A stretch of DNA of 64,000 nt from Stutzerimonas kunmingensis (GCF_002929225.1 NZ_PISM01000021.1:474265-538264); one strand, 5' to 3'; numbered from the stretch's first letter, positions 9,542 through 17,554 are shown. Made by a program: numbers and translations. The notes: generated by a model from the letters alone, not told the origin.

Positions 9542-9832
9542 TCAGCGGCAATGCTGTTGCTCGCACGGAACGCCGTCCATATTTCCGTCCATTTTTGTGC
9601 CCGGGCAGTTCCTCAGGAAGAAGGTAGCTTCTTCGCAGGATCTCATCTGCGAACAATGAGTGCGGCCGTCACATGAGTAAGAGGGTGTCGCTACTTTGGG
9701 AAAGCTCGTAGCTGTTTTAGCTGGTGCAGCTGAACTCGAGTAAGCCGTAGCGCTAGAGCGCCCTTCATCGGGTTTGAGATAGAAATGCCAAACCGCCGCG
9801 CCGATCATTAGGGCAATCAATAAGTTTTTCAT
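9542..9832 (-). CDS. Excalibur calcium-binding domain protein (prophage-side copy)
   Basis: A 96-residue protein with an N-terminal hydrophobic segment (residues 2-18, signal or anchor) and a C-terminal excalibur domain. That domain has conserved cysteines and the Asp-rich EF-like loop DGNMDGVPCE. I start at the ATG at 9832, with AAAGGACT as ribosome site; an in-frame ATG lies five codons upstream. A close paralogue is found at 20979-21272, just beyond attR. The pair suggests the phage captured a copy of the host gene next to the tRNA, or the reverse. The function is unknown. Confidence 0.8.
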   Translation of the reverse strand: MKNLLIALMIGAAVWHFYLKPDEGRSSATAYSSSAAPAKTATSFPKVATPSYSCDGRTHCSQMRSCEEATFFLRNCPGTKMDGNMDGVPCEQQHCR

Positions 9833-9882
9833 CGTGAGTCCTTTCATAGTCGCTTTCGCTTTGGGGCGCAGACGGTAAATAT

Positions 9883-10188
9883 TTAGCCGGTTGCTCGCAA
9901 TGGCTCGATCTCGTGTTCGATCTCTTCGCCGTTTGCTGCATAGGTAGTTGCCAAGGCGTAGTCGGATTGCAGGTTCATCCAGAACTGTGCGGACGTATCG
10001 AAGTAACGGCCCAAACGGATAGCCGTATCGGCAGTAATGCCGCGACGCTCGCGCACGATGTCATTGATGGTCGGCGCCGACACATGCAGCGCACGAGCAA
10101 GGGCTGCGGGAGTGATGCCCAGCGGCTCCAAGAACTCTTCGCGCAGCACTTCACCAGGGTGAATGGGGCGCATGCCGTTGATTGCCAT
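9883..10188 (-). CDS. higA: HigA-family antitoxin
   Basis: A 101-residue HTH-XRE protein. The start MRPIHPGEVLREEFLEPLGIT and the helix-turn-helix ALARALHVSAPTINDIVRERRGI are diagnostic of HigA/VapI-type antitoxins. HigA binds its toxin and autoregulates the operon through DNA binding. It lies 12 bases downstream of the toxin gene, the toxin-first order typical of higBA. The pair sits beside the phage integrase, comparable to the toxin-antitoxin pair at the integrase end of Pf4. Confidence 0.9.
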   Translation of the reverse strand: MAINGMRPIHPGEVLREEFLEPLGITPAALARALHVSAPTINDIVRERRGITADTAIRLGRYFDTSAQFWMNLQSDYALATTYAANGEEIEHEIEPLRATG

Positions 10189-10200
10189 GTAGCCACCTCC

Positions 10201-10479
10201 TCAGTGGTAATCGACGATTTCGACCTGCATCGGGCCTGCGTCCGTCCAAACAAAGCAGATCCGCCACTGGTCATTGATCCTGATGCTGTGCTGCCCGGCC
10301 CGGTTGCCCTGCAGCAGCTCCAACCTATTACCGGGTGGAGAGCGCAAGTCGCGCAACTCTGTGGCCGCATTGAGCATCGCGAGCTTCCGCGTTGCGACAG
10401 TCAGAATGTTTCCCCAGCGCCTGGAGCTTCCTGATTCAAACAGGGACCGGGTTTCATCGCATCGGAAACTCAGTATCAC
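10201..10479 (-). CDS. higB: HigB-family toxin (RelE/ParE superfamily)
   Basis: A 92-residue toxin; HigB homologues cleave mRNA on the ribosome. The family pattern is clear: N-terminal FRCDETRSLFES, then RLEALNAA-like and LRSPPGNRLELLQGNRAGQHSIRIN segments, and the C-terminal WRICFVW followed by VEIVDYH. Length matches HigB (about 92). It is the first gene of the higBA operon and is preceded by a palindromic operator. Confidence 0.9.
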   Translation of the reverse strand: MILSFRCDETRSLFESGSSRRWGNILTVATRKLAMLNAATELRDLRSPPGNRLELLQGNRAGQHSIRINDQWRICFVWTDAGPMQVEIVDYH

Positions 10480-10488
10480 GCTTTAATC

Positions 10489-10506
10489 CTTAACGTTAAG
10501 CGTTAA
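10489..10506 (-). promoter_or_regulatory. Palindromic operator in the higBA promoter region
   Basis: CTTAACGTTAAG (10489-10500) is a perfect 12-base palindrome, directly followed by another CGTTAA half-site. It lies ten bases upstream of the higB start, where HigA-type autorepressors bind. Binding is inferred. Confidence 0.6.
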
Positions 10507-10533
10507 TGAATCATACGCCTATTGGCTACTTCG

Positions 10534-11529
10534 TCAACACGTGCCAATAGCGTGGCCGGCTTGAGTTAGCGGCGAGAGACGCAGTGCCGACTCCAGGTGA
10601 TCCGGCGACAGGTGCGCGTAGCGCATGGTCATCGTGATCGACGAGTGCCCCAGGATTCGTTGCAGGCCGAGAATGTCGCCACCGGCCATCATGTAATGAC
10701 TCGCGAACGTGTGCCGCAGGATGTGGGTCATCTGGCCCGGGGTGTCGAAGCCGCAACGCTTGTAGGCACACCGGAAAGCCGACCGGCAGGGCATGAATAG
10801 CCGACCGTTTCCAGGCATCCCCGCCTTCAACGCCAGATCCTCAACATCCTTCGGAATCGGTACGGATCTCGACTGCCGATTCTTGGTTCGGTGGAAGTGA
10901 GCCTTACCGCCGTAGATCGCGGCACGGGTCAGCGACTCGGCTTCGTCCCAGCGGGCACCGGTAGCCAAGCAGAGCAGGGCGACGGGGTAGGTGTGATTGT
11001 TGGTGGAGCGTTTGCACTCTTCGAGCAGCTGGCGGATCTGCGGCAGGGTAAGAAAGGTCAGCTCTACCTGATCCGTCTTGATCTGACGGACATTGGCGAG
11101 CGGGTTCTTTCCTACCCAGGCACCGAGCCGGATCAGTTCCGAGAACACGGCGGACAGGTAGCGTTGCTCATGGTTGACGGTATTCGGAGACGCCACTTTC
11201 AACCGCTGTTGCCGATACCGCGCCCACGCCAGTGCGTCAAAGGACGAGACGAGTGGATCGCCAAGCCGTTTCGCGATCGCCAGCGTTCTCGACAAACGTG
11301 TCTTCTCGTCCTTGAGCGTGCAGCCGTGCAGCTGATGCCAGAGATTAACCAGATCCGATAGCCGATCATCCATCGGTCGCCCGGTTTGCGTCAGGCTTTT
11401 GAAGAAATCCGTTTCGTAGCGTTGGGCAGCGGCTTTGGTTAGAAAGCCTTTCTTGCGGATACGGCGTCCGCTTCTCCCGTTATCGTAGAAGTCAGCCGTC
11501 CAGGTCTTACCGTCCTTACGTGCCGTCAT
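10534..11529 (-). CDS. Phage tyrosine integrase
   Basis: A 331-residue site-specific recombinase expected to integrate and excise the prophage at tRNA-Met. The catalytic set is complete: R193 (GARWDE), K216 (HFHRTKNR), H269-x-x-R272 (HILRHTF), H295 (GHSS) and the nucleophile Y304 (MRYAHL). An N-terminal arm-binding region precedes a SAM-like core-binding domain. I use the ATG at 11529, which overlaps the stop of the replication gene as ATGA; a longer reading from 11649 would run inside that gene. It is the last gene of the phage transcript, as in Pf4. Confidence 0.92.
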   Translation of the reverse strand: MTARKDGKTWTADFYDNGRSGRRIRKKGFLTKAAAQRYETDFFKSLTQTGRPMDDRLSDLVNLWHQLHGCTLKDEKTRLSRTLAIAKRLGDPLVSSFDALAWARYRQQRLKVASPNTVNHEQRYLSAVFSELIRLGAWVGKNPLANVRQIKTDQVELTFLTLPQIRQLLEECKRSTNNHTYPVALLCLATGARWDEAESLTRAAIYGGKAHFHRTKNRQSRSVPIPKDVEDLALKAGMPGNGRLFMPCRSAFRCAYKRCGFDTPGQMTHILRHTFASHYMMAGGDILGLQRILGHSSITMTMRYAHLSPDHLESALRLSPLTQAGHAIGTC

Positions 11530-12806
11530 ATAGCGCGACCCCATCGCACATGCCGTTCCTGGAGCAGGTTCTTTATGTGCTTGTACAGGTCCCGCTCCGT
11601 CATATCCTTCGAGGCGTAGTGATCGCGAATCACCGGCCAGCATTCCCATTCCTTCAATCGATCAAATGCGGTCTTAGCGCCCACTCGCTCCCGTGCCAGC
11701 AGGCTTACGAAGTTTCCCAGGAACAGTTCCACGTTCTTGCCCGAGAAGCCCCGTGAGGTCTTGTAGTAGCGCTTGTATTCCGTTTCATCGACCAGCGAAT
11801 CGACCGGCACATCGACACGAATGTCATCGCGGATCAGCGTCCAAATCGGCTCGAAATAGCCGGGGCGGGCAAGCAGCTTGAACTGTCCCAAACCGTAGCG
11901 CCACAGGCCGTCCAGATGGGCTGAGAAGGCGGCATAGGAGTCCGTTTCGAGGGCTTGGCCGGTCTTTGCGTCAATCGAACCACTGGCGAACTGCTGGATG
12001 ACCGAATGGTGATAGCGCAGCTCGACGCGCCATACGTCTTGGGTCGGGTCATAGTTGTCGGGATCGGTCGAATCGAACGAATCCCGGCGACGCCAGACGC
12101 TTTCCCAGTAGTCGAGTTTGTCTTGGGAGCGAGCCTGGATTGTCTTGTTGTAGATCCCGAGCTGTACGCCACCAGCGGAGCCGAACAGGAAGGATTGCCC
12201 CCGACCATAGGTGGCAGCTTCCATGGTCCATTGAATCTCCTTGATGCCCGAAATATCGCGGTTTGCGCGAGCGCGACAGTGCATCCGAGCGGTCAGATCT
12301 GCCGGGGGCGTCCAGCCTTGCAGATCCAAGGCGAGGTGGACGGCGCATTGGTTCCGCTCGCGGTGCGTCATCACGGCTGCGGCGTAGTAGTCCATGCGCT
12401 CTTGCAGACGCTCAGGCGACAGGGCGTCGATAGCGTGGGGTGAAACTTCGATTTTCAGGTGTGGGCCGATCTGGTCCAGCTTCGCGTTGAAGTTCTTGAT
12501 GAGCAGAATGAACCCGAGGTCGGCATTCTGGAGCTTGTACTGGTAGCCCGAGTCCCGGCCAACACGACCGGCGTGCCAGAACTCACCGGCAAACTCGACC
12601 ATGACGCCCGGTTTCTCAAACAGCGCCATGACCTCGGGACGGATCAGTCCGCGGTACAGCTGGCGGACCGTATCGACGCCGCAGTGCAACAAGCGGACGT
12701 TGGATAGATCGGCTATCCGGGCTGTGCCCGGGTCAACGAACAACCGGCTTCGGCTGTCTTCCAATCCGGTCAGGAGGTCGATTCGTTTGAAGTCTTTATT
12801 GGCCAT
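11526..12806 (-). CDS. Filamentous phage replication initiation protein
   Basis: A 426-residue protein in the position of the Pf4 rolling-circle replication gene, between the Zot ATPase and the integrase. It should nick the double-stranded phage DNA to start rolling-circle synthesis. I see segments typical of this family (for example GGVQLGIYNKTIQARSQ and VWRVELRYH), and candidate nucleophile tyrosines such as those in ETEYKRYYKTSRG. I cannot assign the active tyrosine from sequence alone. An inverted repeat at 12874-12947 just upstream is a plausible origin. Confidence 0.82.
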   Translation of the reverse strand: MANKDFKRIDLLTGLEDSRSRLFVDPGTARIADLSNVRLLHCGVDTVRQLYRGLIRPEVMALFEKPGVMVEFAGEFWHAGRVGRDSGYQYKLQNADLGFILLIKNFNAKLDQIGPHLKIEVSPHAIDALSPERLQERMDYYAAAVMTHRERNQCAVHLALDLQGWTPPADLTARMHCRARANRDISGIKEIQWTMEAATYGRGQSFLFGSAGGVQLGIYNKTIQARSQDKLDYWESVWRRRDSFDSTDPDNYDPTQDVWRVELRYHHSVIQQFASGSIDAKTGQALETDSYAAFSAHLDGLWRYGLGQFKLLARPGYFEPIWTLIRDDIRVDVPVDSLVDETEYKRYYKTSRGFSGKNVELFLGNFVSLLARERVGAKTAFDRLKEWECWPVIRDHYASKDMTERDLYKHIKNLLQERHVRWGRAI

Positions 12807-12873
12807 TCTGTTTCCCCTTCACTATGGGTTACTAAGGTTGTTCGGTTGGATTTATCTGACGTGCTACAGGGAC

Positions 12874-12947
12874 GTCAGCGTGCGCGTTTGCACGCCGGCT
12901 CGTGCCTCGCCGTGCGTGCAAAGAGCGCGGAGCGCACGCGCGCTGAC
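12874..12947. repeat. Long inverted repeat between replication and Zot genes (candidate origin or packaging hairpin)
   Basis: Outer arms GTCAGCG/CGCTGAC and inner arms TTTGCACG (12887-12894) / CGTGCAAA (12915-12922) can fold into an extended GC-rich hairpin. It fills the only sizeable gap (12807-12952) in the assembly/replication block. Filamentous phages carry origins and a packaging hairpin in such gaps, but a terminator role for the Zot transcript is also possible. Confidence 0.5.
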
Positions 12948-12952
12948 GGTCA

Positions 12953-14131
12953 TCACCACAGGAAACGCCCCTTCTCATAGGGCACCCGCGTGACGGTGGT
13001 TCCGGCTTGCTGCTGGCTCGGTTGATAGGCTGGCGAGGTGGAAGGTGGTGGCTGCTGGTTGCGCTGATCTTGCGGCGAGCCACGGTCGGGCTTGGTGTCG
13101 TCGAAGTAGCCGTTCTGCACGACCGACATGCAGAAGCCGAACGACACTTCCAGGCGCGTGCCTTGCTGGGTGTTGCACCGGCACCCCGTCAGCCCTTCAT
13201 CGCTGTCACCGACCTGCATGCGCTTGTAATTGCGGGCGATCAGATCGCGGTCGGTGGTGGCGATGCACACGGGCTTGGGGAAGGTTTGCGGGCCGGTCAG
13301 GCCGTCATACACCGGCGCCGATGCTGGCAGGTCCTGCACCCTGGGTACGCGCCTGCCCAGGTACTGCTCAACGGTGAGCGGCGCGGCCTGTTCGGCGTTG
13401 GAGGCGCTTGGCCGGATGAAGGCGCCGACCGTATCGCGCACCTGATCGACCATGCTCCCGGCCGGCGCGCTGCTGGTGGCTTCGAGCGCGACTTTCTCGG
13501 CGTTGTAGCGCTCATAGGCGCGATAGACGAGGATGCCCGCACCGATCAGCACGCAGATGGCCAAGATGAACTTGGTGGGCACCTTGGCCTGGAAGTGGTG
13601 CTTGGCGTTGGTGCTGGTGTAGGCGCCGAAGTAGCGCTTATCCAGGCGCAGCGACTTCTTGTCGGCATCCTTGAAGCTGGTTTTCAGCTCGACTTTTTCC
13701 ACCACCACTTCCGACTCGAAGCGCAGCAGCTGGGCGGACTTGAAGACGCGCCAGTAGTGGATGTGCGTGTTGCACAGCCGACGCAGGTGCACATCCAGAT
13801 AGCGCGGGTCCTGGGTGACGAGGTGCACTTCGTGGCCCTGGTGGCGCATGGTCTCGAAGCGGGTGATGTGCTCCGGTGGCCGCGCCCTGGGATCGCGTGA
13901 GCCGAACCAGCCCTGCGCTTCATCGACCACGATGATCGAGTCGTTGGGCAGCTCGAACCACTTCTCGGGGTCTTCGAACTCGAACCACTGCGCTTGCAGC
14001 TGATCGGGCTTGAGGCCGTTGATGTTGTGGTAGTAGACAACCCGGCCTTCGGCGTGGGCCTTCTGGTCCACTTCGCGGATGGTGTTCAGGGTCTTGCCAT
14101 GGCCGGGCTTGCCGGTACGGATAACGAGCAT
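12953..14131 (-). CDS. Zot-like phage assembly ATPase (pI homologue)
   Basis: A 392-residue inner-membrane ATPase that in filamentous phages drives virion extrusion. Walker A is GKPGHGKT at residues 7-14 and Walker B IIVVDEAQ at 66-73. A single membrane helix lies near 187-205 (KFILAICVLIGAGILVYRA). After it comes a periplasmic tail with Cys residues and a Pro/Gln-rich end. This layout matches the Zot/pI family. It lies 12 bases after the pVI-like gene, as in Pf4. Confidence 0.92.
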   Translation of the reverse strand: MLVIRTGKPGHGKTLNTIREVDQKAHAEGRVVYYHNINGLKPDQLQAQWFEFEDPEKWFELPNDSIIVVDEAQGWFGSRDPRARPPEHITRFETMRHQGHEVHLVTQDPRYLDVHLRRLCNTHIHYWRVFKSAQLLRFESEVVVEKVELKTSFKDADKKSLRLDKRYFGAYTSTNAKHHFQAKVPTKFILAICVLIGAGILVYRAYERYNAEKVALEATSSAPAGSMVDQVRDTVGAFIRPSASNAEQAAPLTVEQYLGRRVPRVQDLPASAPVYDGLTGPQTFPKPVCIATTDRDLIARNYKRMQVGDSDEGLTGCRCNTQQGTRLEVSFGFCMSVVQNGYFDDTKPDRGSPQDQRNQQPPPSTSPAYQPSQQQAGTTVTRVPYEKGRFLW

Positions 14132-14143
14132 GACGGCGCCTCC

Positions 14144-14470
14144 TTATGCGTCGATGGAGGTGCCGCCCGGCTTGCGCCAGACCTGATTCCGACGGCGGTC
14201 AGTGGCCTTGTCGATCCCGGCGAGCATGAAGCGTGTCGAGATGGCGGCAAAGTACAGGTTCACCACCACATCGAACTTGGCCAGCCCGAGAATCCCCTGG
14301 ATCACCGGGCCGACATCGCCCATCAGCCCGAACAGATAGTCCTGGGCTTGGCCAATGATCATGTTGAAGCCGACATAGGTCACGAAGCCGAAGCCGAGGA
14401 TCTTCAGGACCATCTTCACCAGTGGGCCAAGGATGATGACGAGCATCTGCACGATGAAGAGAAACTGCAT
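14144..14470 (-). CDS. DUF2523-type minor coat protein (pVI-like)
   Basis: A 108-residue hydrophobic protein with an N-terminal helix (residues 1-24) and further hydrophobic segments, ending in a short basic tail. It matches the DUF2523 proteins that sit between the adsorption protein and Zot in Pf phages and are likened to pVI. The start overlaps the adsorption-protein stop by one base. Confidence 0.78.
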   Translation of the reverse strand: MQFLFIVQMLVIILGPLVKMVLKILGFGFVTYVGFNMIIGQAQDYLFGLMGDVGPVIQGILGLAKFDVVVNLYFAAISTRFMLAGIDKATDRRRNQVWRKPGGTSIDA

Positions 14471-15843
14471 TACTGACCTCCTACGGAGCGGCCCACGTAC
14501 AGGGCAGCCAGGACGGTAGCGACAGCGACGAACAGGCCGCTCAAGTCATTGGCGGCGCGGCATAGCGGCTCGTAGCTGATTTCGAAGGAACGCCCGCCAC
14601 TGGTGCGCAGGCTGAAGGTTTCCGCAGCGGGACAGCTGGCCGGAAGGAAGCGGGTGCCCTGGTTGACGAAGGTCGGCAGTTCGATCTCGCTGCTGCCTTC
14701 GTCGAGCTTGAACTTGTCGCCCTGCACAGCGGCTTCGATGGCGGATTCGTGCTTCTCGAAGTCGGCCTGTTCTTCGGCGTGGCAACGCAGTTTCTTTTGC
14801 TGGCGGAGGATCGCGCACTGGACGGCATCGCCCGTGCACTTGATCTCGGCGTTACAGGCTTCACCCTCTACGCTGGGCTTACCGCATTTGTTTGGGTCCT
14901 TGGCCGGGTCGCATTCGGCCTCGCCATCGCCTTCACCTGATCCATCGCCGTCACCACTGCCATCGCCATCACCCGAGCCGTCTCCAGAACCATCACCGGA
15001 GCCATCACCACCGCCGTCTCCTTCGCCATCCCCATCACCGTCGCTATCACCGTCCCCGTCGCCGTCATCACCATCGCCGGGATCATCAGGGTCGGGGTTC
15101 TCGGTGTCGTCACAGCCACCGACCTCGACTTCGGGATCACATGGCGGGGGCGGCTCCTTGCTGCAAAAGGTGCCGTTCCAGGCGTAGCCGTCTGGGCATT
15201 GGTTGTCAGGATCGGGCGTTGGGGTTTCGTCAGGGTCGGTCTGCTGGCCCGGGTTGCCCGGTTGCTTGCGGGTGTCTTCGTTGCACTGGATGCCGTTGCC
15301 GGTATAGCTGTAAACGCCAAAGACCCCGGAAGGGTCGCCGCTGCTGTAGACGTAGACGTTGCTGGCCGGCGTGAAGCCGAAGGCGTACTGGCAGCTATTG
15401 GCGCAGACCGAGCCCGGCGGATCGATCACCGGCTGGCCAACCGCTTCTTTCATCTTGTGTTCGTGGGTAACGACCTGGCCGATGGTGGCTTCGCAGGCGT
15501 TAGTCGGTGCATCGCACTTTCCAGTGGCAGGATCGAACACGCCGCCAGAAGGGCAAGTATCACCAAGGCGCAGAATATTGGACGAGGCTACCCGGCTAGA
15601 ACCGGAGTTCTTATAGGTGACTCGGCATCTCCACTGCGTTTCAGTTGTTCTGGTGAGTTCTTGAGCAACGGATGTATTAGAGGCTGTCTCATAAAGGCCC
15701 ATGTAGTAATTACATGCAGCGGGCGGATCAGAAAACTGTCCGTAATCGGAACCGGCTGACAGGGTCCAGTAGTAGTCGGCCGACCAAACAGGCAAAGCCC
15801 ATGTGAACAGAAGAAAAGCGATAGCGACCGAAATCCGTTTCAT
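14470..15843 (-). CDS. Phage adsorption/attachment protein (pIII/CoaA-like)
   Basis: A 457-residue secreted virion-tip protein. It has a signal peptide (MKRISVAIAFLLFTWALPVWSA) and a Cys-rich N-terminal receptor-binding part. A long Gly/Asp/Ser linker, mostly DGDG and GSGD repeats, lies around residues 255-320. A Cys-containing C-terminal domain and a final membrane anchor (LFVAVATVLAALYVG) follow. This is the domain order of filamentous pIII. The chosen ATG at 15843 begins the signal peptide; a longer reading adds an unlikely 44-residue head. Expected function: binding pili or co-receptor. The linker DNA is a long imperfect tandem repeat. Confidence 0.85.
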   Translation of the reverse strand: MKRISVAIAFLLFTWALPVWSADYYWTLSAGSDYGQFSDPPAACNYYMGLYETASNTSVAQELTRTTETQWRCRVTYKNSGSSRVASSNILRLGDTCPSGGVFDPATGKCDAPTNACEATIGQVVTHEHKMKEAVGQPVIDPPGSVCANSCQYAFGFTPASNVYVYSSGDPSGVFGVYSYTGNGIQCNEDTRKQPGNPGQQTDPDETPTPDPDNQCPDGYAWNGTFCSKEPPPPCDPEVEVGGCDDTENPDPDDPGDGDDGDGDGDSDGDGDGEGDGGGDGSGDGSGDGSGDGDGSGDGDGSGEGDGEAECDPAKDPNKCGKPSVEGEACNAEIKCTGDAVQCAILRQQKKLRCHAEEQADFEKHESAIEAAVQGDKFKLDEGSSEIELPTFVNQGTRFLPASCPAAETFSLRTSGGRSFEISYEPLCRAANDLSGLFVAVATVLAALYVGRSVGGQ

Positions 15844-15845
15844 CC

Positions 15846-15917
15846 TCACACCCGCCCAAAAAACACGAGATAGAACGCCAGGGTGGTCAGGATCAGGACG
15901 TACAGTTCGTAGCTCAT
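15846..15917 (-). CDS. Tiny hydrophobic phage protein (23 residues, pVII/pIX-like)
   Basis: This ATG-to-TGA frame encodes a 23-residue, almost entirely hydrophobic helix starting MSYELYVLIL and ending FFGRV. AGGGA stands eight bases before the start. The stop lies two bases before the adsorption-protein ATG. Pf-type phages carry a comparable very short gene between major coat and adsorption protein. Position, ribosome site and single-helix character support a virion-tip protein, by inference. Confidence 0.6.
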   Translation of the reverse strand: MSYELYVLILTTLAFYLVFFGRV

Positions 15918-15934
15918 TGGCGTTTCCCTGGAAG

Positions 15935-15959
15935 AGAAAACCCCGCCGGAGCGGGGTTT
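15935..15959 (-). terminator. Terminator between major coat protein and downstream phage genes
   Basis: On the minus strand AAACCCCGC, loop TCCG, GCGGGGTTT is followed by TTCTCTT. It lies just after the coaB stop. A partial terminator after the major coat gene is the usual way filamentous phages make far more coat than adsorption protein. Confidence 0.75.
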
Positions 15960-15994
15960 GTTTGCTTCGGCACATGCAGTGCGCAAAACCCCGG

Positions 15995-16204
15995 TTACAG
16001 GGCGCGGCGCATGTACTTGAACGCCATCGCGGCGATGATCACGGCGAAGACGGCCCAGCCGATGGTCCCAACGTCGGTGCCCGCGGTGTCGAGGGCTTCG
16101 GTGGCTTCGGCCGGGACTGCCGCGTAGACGGAGCCGGCAGCAGCCGAGAGAGCAACGGCAGCGCCGAGGCCAATTTTCTTGATGAAGTGCTTGTTCAGTT
16201 GCAT
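15995..16204 (-). CDS. coaB: Major coat protein (pVIII/CoaB-like)
   Basis: A 69-residue precursor. A basic start and hydrophobic signal peptide end near SVYA, giving a mature protein of about 41 residues. The mature part has an acidic N-terminus, a central membrane helix (IGWAVFAVIIAAMAFKY) and a basic MRRAL tail for DNA contact. This is the classic filamentous major coat layout. Position matches coaB of Pf4. Confidence 0.92.
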   Translation of the reverse strand: MQLNKHFIKKIGLGAAVALSAAAGSVYAAVPAEATEALDTAGTDVGTIGWAVFAVIIAAMAFKYMRRAL

Positions 16205-16214
16205 GGTTGATACC

Positions 16215-16430
16215 TCACTGTTTCAGGGCTTTTTTCAGGACCAGGAAGCCGAACACGGTGGCGAACAGAACAATCGCTTCGCCTTGCAGCTCGGAGACTT
16301 GGTCCCAGGTCAGTGCAGAGCCGTAGAGGCTTTGCATTTCCTCGACCGTGAGGGCGACCAGCGAGCCGGAGCAGATGGGCGAACCATCGGCGCCTTGCAG
16401 CCAGTCACCGTCACAGGCGAGGAAATTCAT
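16215..16430 (-). CDS. Small phage membrane protein
   Basis: A 71-residue protein with an N-terminal hydrophilic part and a C-terminal membrane helix (EAIVLFATVFGFLVLKKALKQ). The start overlaps the preceding zinc-ribbon gene as ATGA. It occupies the Pf4 position just upstream of coaB. It is probably a minor coat or assembly protein; no motif identifies it. Confidence 0.72.
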   Translation of the reverse strand: MNFLACDGDWLQGADGSPICSGSLVALTVEEMQSLYGSALTWDQVSELQGEAIVLFATVFGFLVLKKALKQ

Positions 16431-16606
16431 TCGCCGGCCTGCTCAAGGTCGGCAGTTGCTTCGGACGGTTCGCAGTCAGGGCAGACGGCGAAGTGGGGCG
16501 GCAGGCTGAGGTCGGGCAGCAGGTCGCTTTGCGGTGCGGGCAGCGCCATGAGCTTGCCCATGTCGTTGCCGCAGCAGTCGCAGTACACCCGGTCATCGAT
16601 CAGCAT
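16427..16606 (-). CDS. Small zinc-ribbon-like phage protein
   Basis: A 59-residue frame reads MLIDDRVYCDCCGN at the start and has VCPDCEP near residues 41-47. The C9-x2-C12 and C42-x2-C45 pairs are a standard zinc-ribbon ligand set. It lies 15 bases after the ssDNA-binding gene and overlaps the next start as ATGA. A competing frame (16411-16596) is shorter in overlap and compositionally poor. Role unknown; a nucleic-acid or structural zinc protein is likely. Confidence 0.7.
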   Translation of the reverse strand: MLIDDRVYCDCCGNDMGKLMALPAPQSDLLPDLSLPPHFAVCPDCEPSEATADLEQAGE

Positions 16607-16621
16607 GGCCGCCCCTCCCGG

Positions 16622-17002
16622 TTAGTTGGCCTTGGCCGCGTCCGGCTGGGTGCCGGCTGGCTTGGCGGTTAGGGTCGGTTGCTGGGTCGGCTTGGTGGCC
16701 TGGGTGGCGGGCTTCACCGATTCCAGATGCAGGCAGAGATTGTTGCCCTTCTGTTTGCCGGCTCGGGCGATCTCGAAGTGGATGCGCACGGTTTCCAGCG
16801 GCTCGAAGTTGGCGCCCGAGGCAAACACTTCGTCGGCTACTTCCAGCGGAACATCCATGCTGACGATGGACAGGCCGTTTTCGGTCTGGCCGTCCGGCTC
16901 ATCGCCATAGAAGACTTTGACGATCTTTACTTCGCTGCCGTTTTGGCTGAAGGCGAGTTTCTGAGTGCCGAGAAATGCAACTTCCATAGTCGAACGTGCC
17001 AT
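16622..17002 (-). CDS. Phage single-stranded DNA-binding protein (pV-like)
   Basis: A 126-residue protein corresponding to the Pf helix-destabilising protein that coats newly made phage ssDNA before export. It begins MARSTMEVAFLGTQKLAFSQ, has a compact beta-rich body to about residue 95, and ends in a Lys/Pro/Thr/Ala-rich flexible tail. The position at the head of the structural operon matches Pf4. Confidence 0.82.
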   Translation of the reverse strand: MARSTMEVAFLGTQKLAFSQNGSEVKIVKVFYGDEPDGQTENGLSIVSMDVPLEVADEVFASGANFEPLETVRIHFEIARAGKQKGNNLCLHLESVKPATQATKPTQQPTLTAKPAGTQPDAAKAN

Positions 17003-17338
17003 CTTGTGTTTCCTCAGTTAGTTGCGCGTTATTGCGCGGTTTGCCTTTTGCGGGCCGAGAGAGCCCGAGCAGAGGAACTGTAAAGTTCGCCTCTTGCCTG
17101 GGTTTACGCGGCTTACAACGGGTTTGTGGTACTAGTTATACACGCTTGGAAAGCGTTTTTATCATCGCTAAACAACTTTCATAGTTGCCGTTAGTTCATG
17201 GAATACAGTGGAATAGTCAGGTGTTTAAACTTTCACACTATTAATTCCATCGATAGTTCATTAACACCAAGGGCTCTGCCCTTGTCATCCCGCTCTTGCC
17301 GCCGAGGGCTCGGGAGCGCGGGGCGGTGAAGCTGCCCC
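17003..17338. other. Phage intergenic control region upstream of the structural operon
   Basis: A 336-base gap with an AT-rich stretch (17105-17268). It holds a small hairpin CGCTTGGAAAGCG, a stem AAGGGC-TCT-GCCCTT at 17269-17283, and a GTGGAATA motif at 17208 preceded by ATGGAATA. The same motif recurs in the repressor operator near 18.7 kb. It probably contains the promoter for the coat operon and may contain a replication origin; no convincing gene was found. Confidence 0.45.
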
Positions 17339-17554
17339 TCACTCACGAGCGGAGGCTATTCCTGTTCGTGCAGGGTCAAGGGTGCGCTCCGCCCGTGCTT
17401 CCGTTCGCCGGATCGGTGAAGCGTGATCCGACGAGCCGGGAGCGCGGCCCTGGACCTGATCAAATCCGAGTCGCGGCATGGCTGTGAGAATTGCTCCGAT
17501 GGCTACCACCGTCAGTGACTGGCTAAGCACGAGCAACACGGTGATGACGTTCAT
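17339..17554 (-). CDS. Small phage membrane protein, hypothetical
   Basis: A 71-residue reading starting at the ATG at 17554. The N-terminus (residues 1-26, [22 protein letters not shown]) is a clear membrane helix; the rest is polar and arginine-rich. The start lies a few bases beyond the stop of the preceding Cys-rich gene. The helix and spacing argue for a real gene, but the tail composition is unremarkable and could be spurious. Confidence 0.45.
   Translation of the reverse strand: MNVITVLLVLSQSLTVVAIGAILTAMPRLGFDQVQGRAPGSSDHASPIRRTEARAERTLDPARTGIASARE

Noticed and set aside
14930..15110. Tandem DNA repeats as a minisatellite
   Set aside because: They encode the Gly/Asp/Ser linker of the phage adsorption protein in frame.
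16411..16596. A 61-codon frame in the coat operon
   Set aside because: Thr/Ala/Pro/Arg-rich shadow of the zinc-ribbon gene in the same region.
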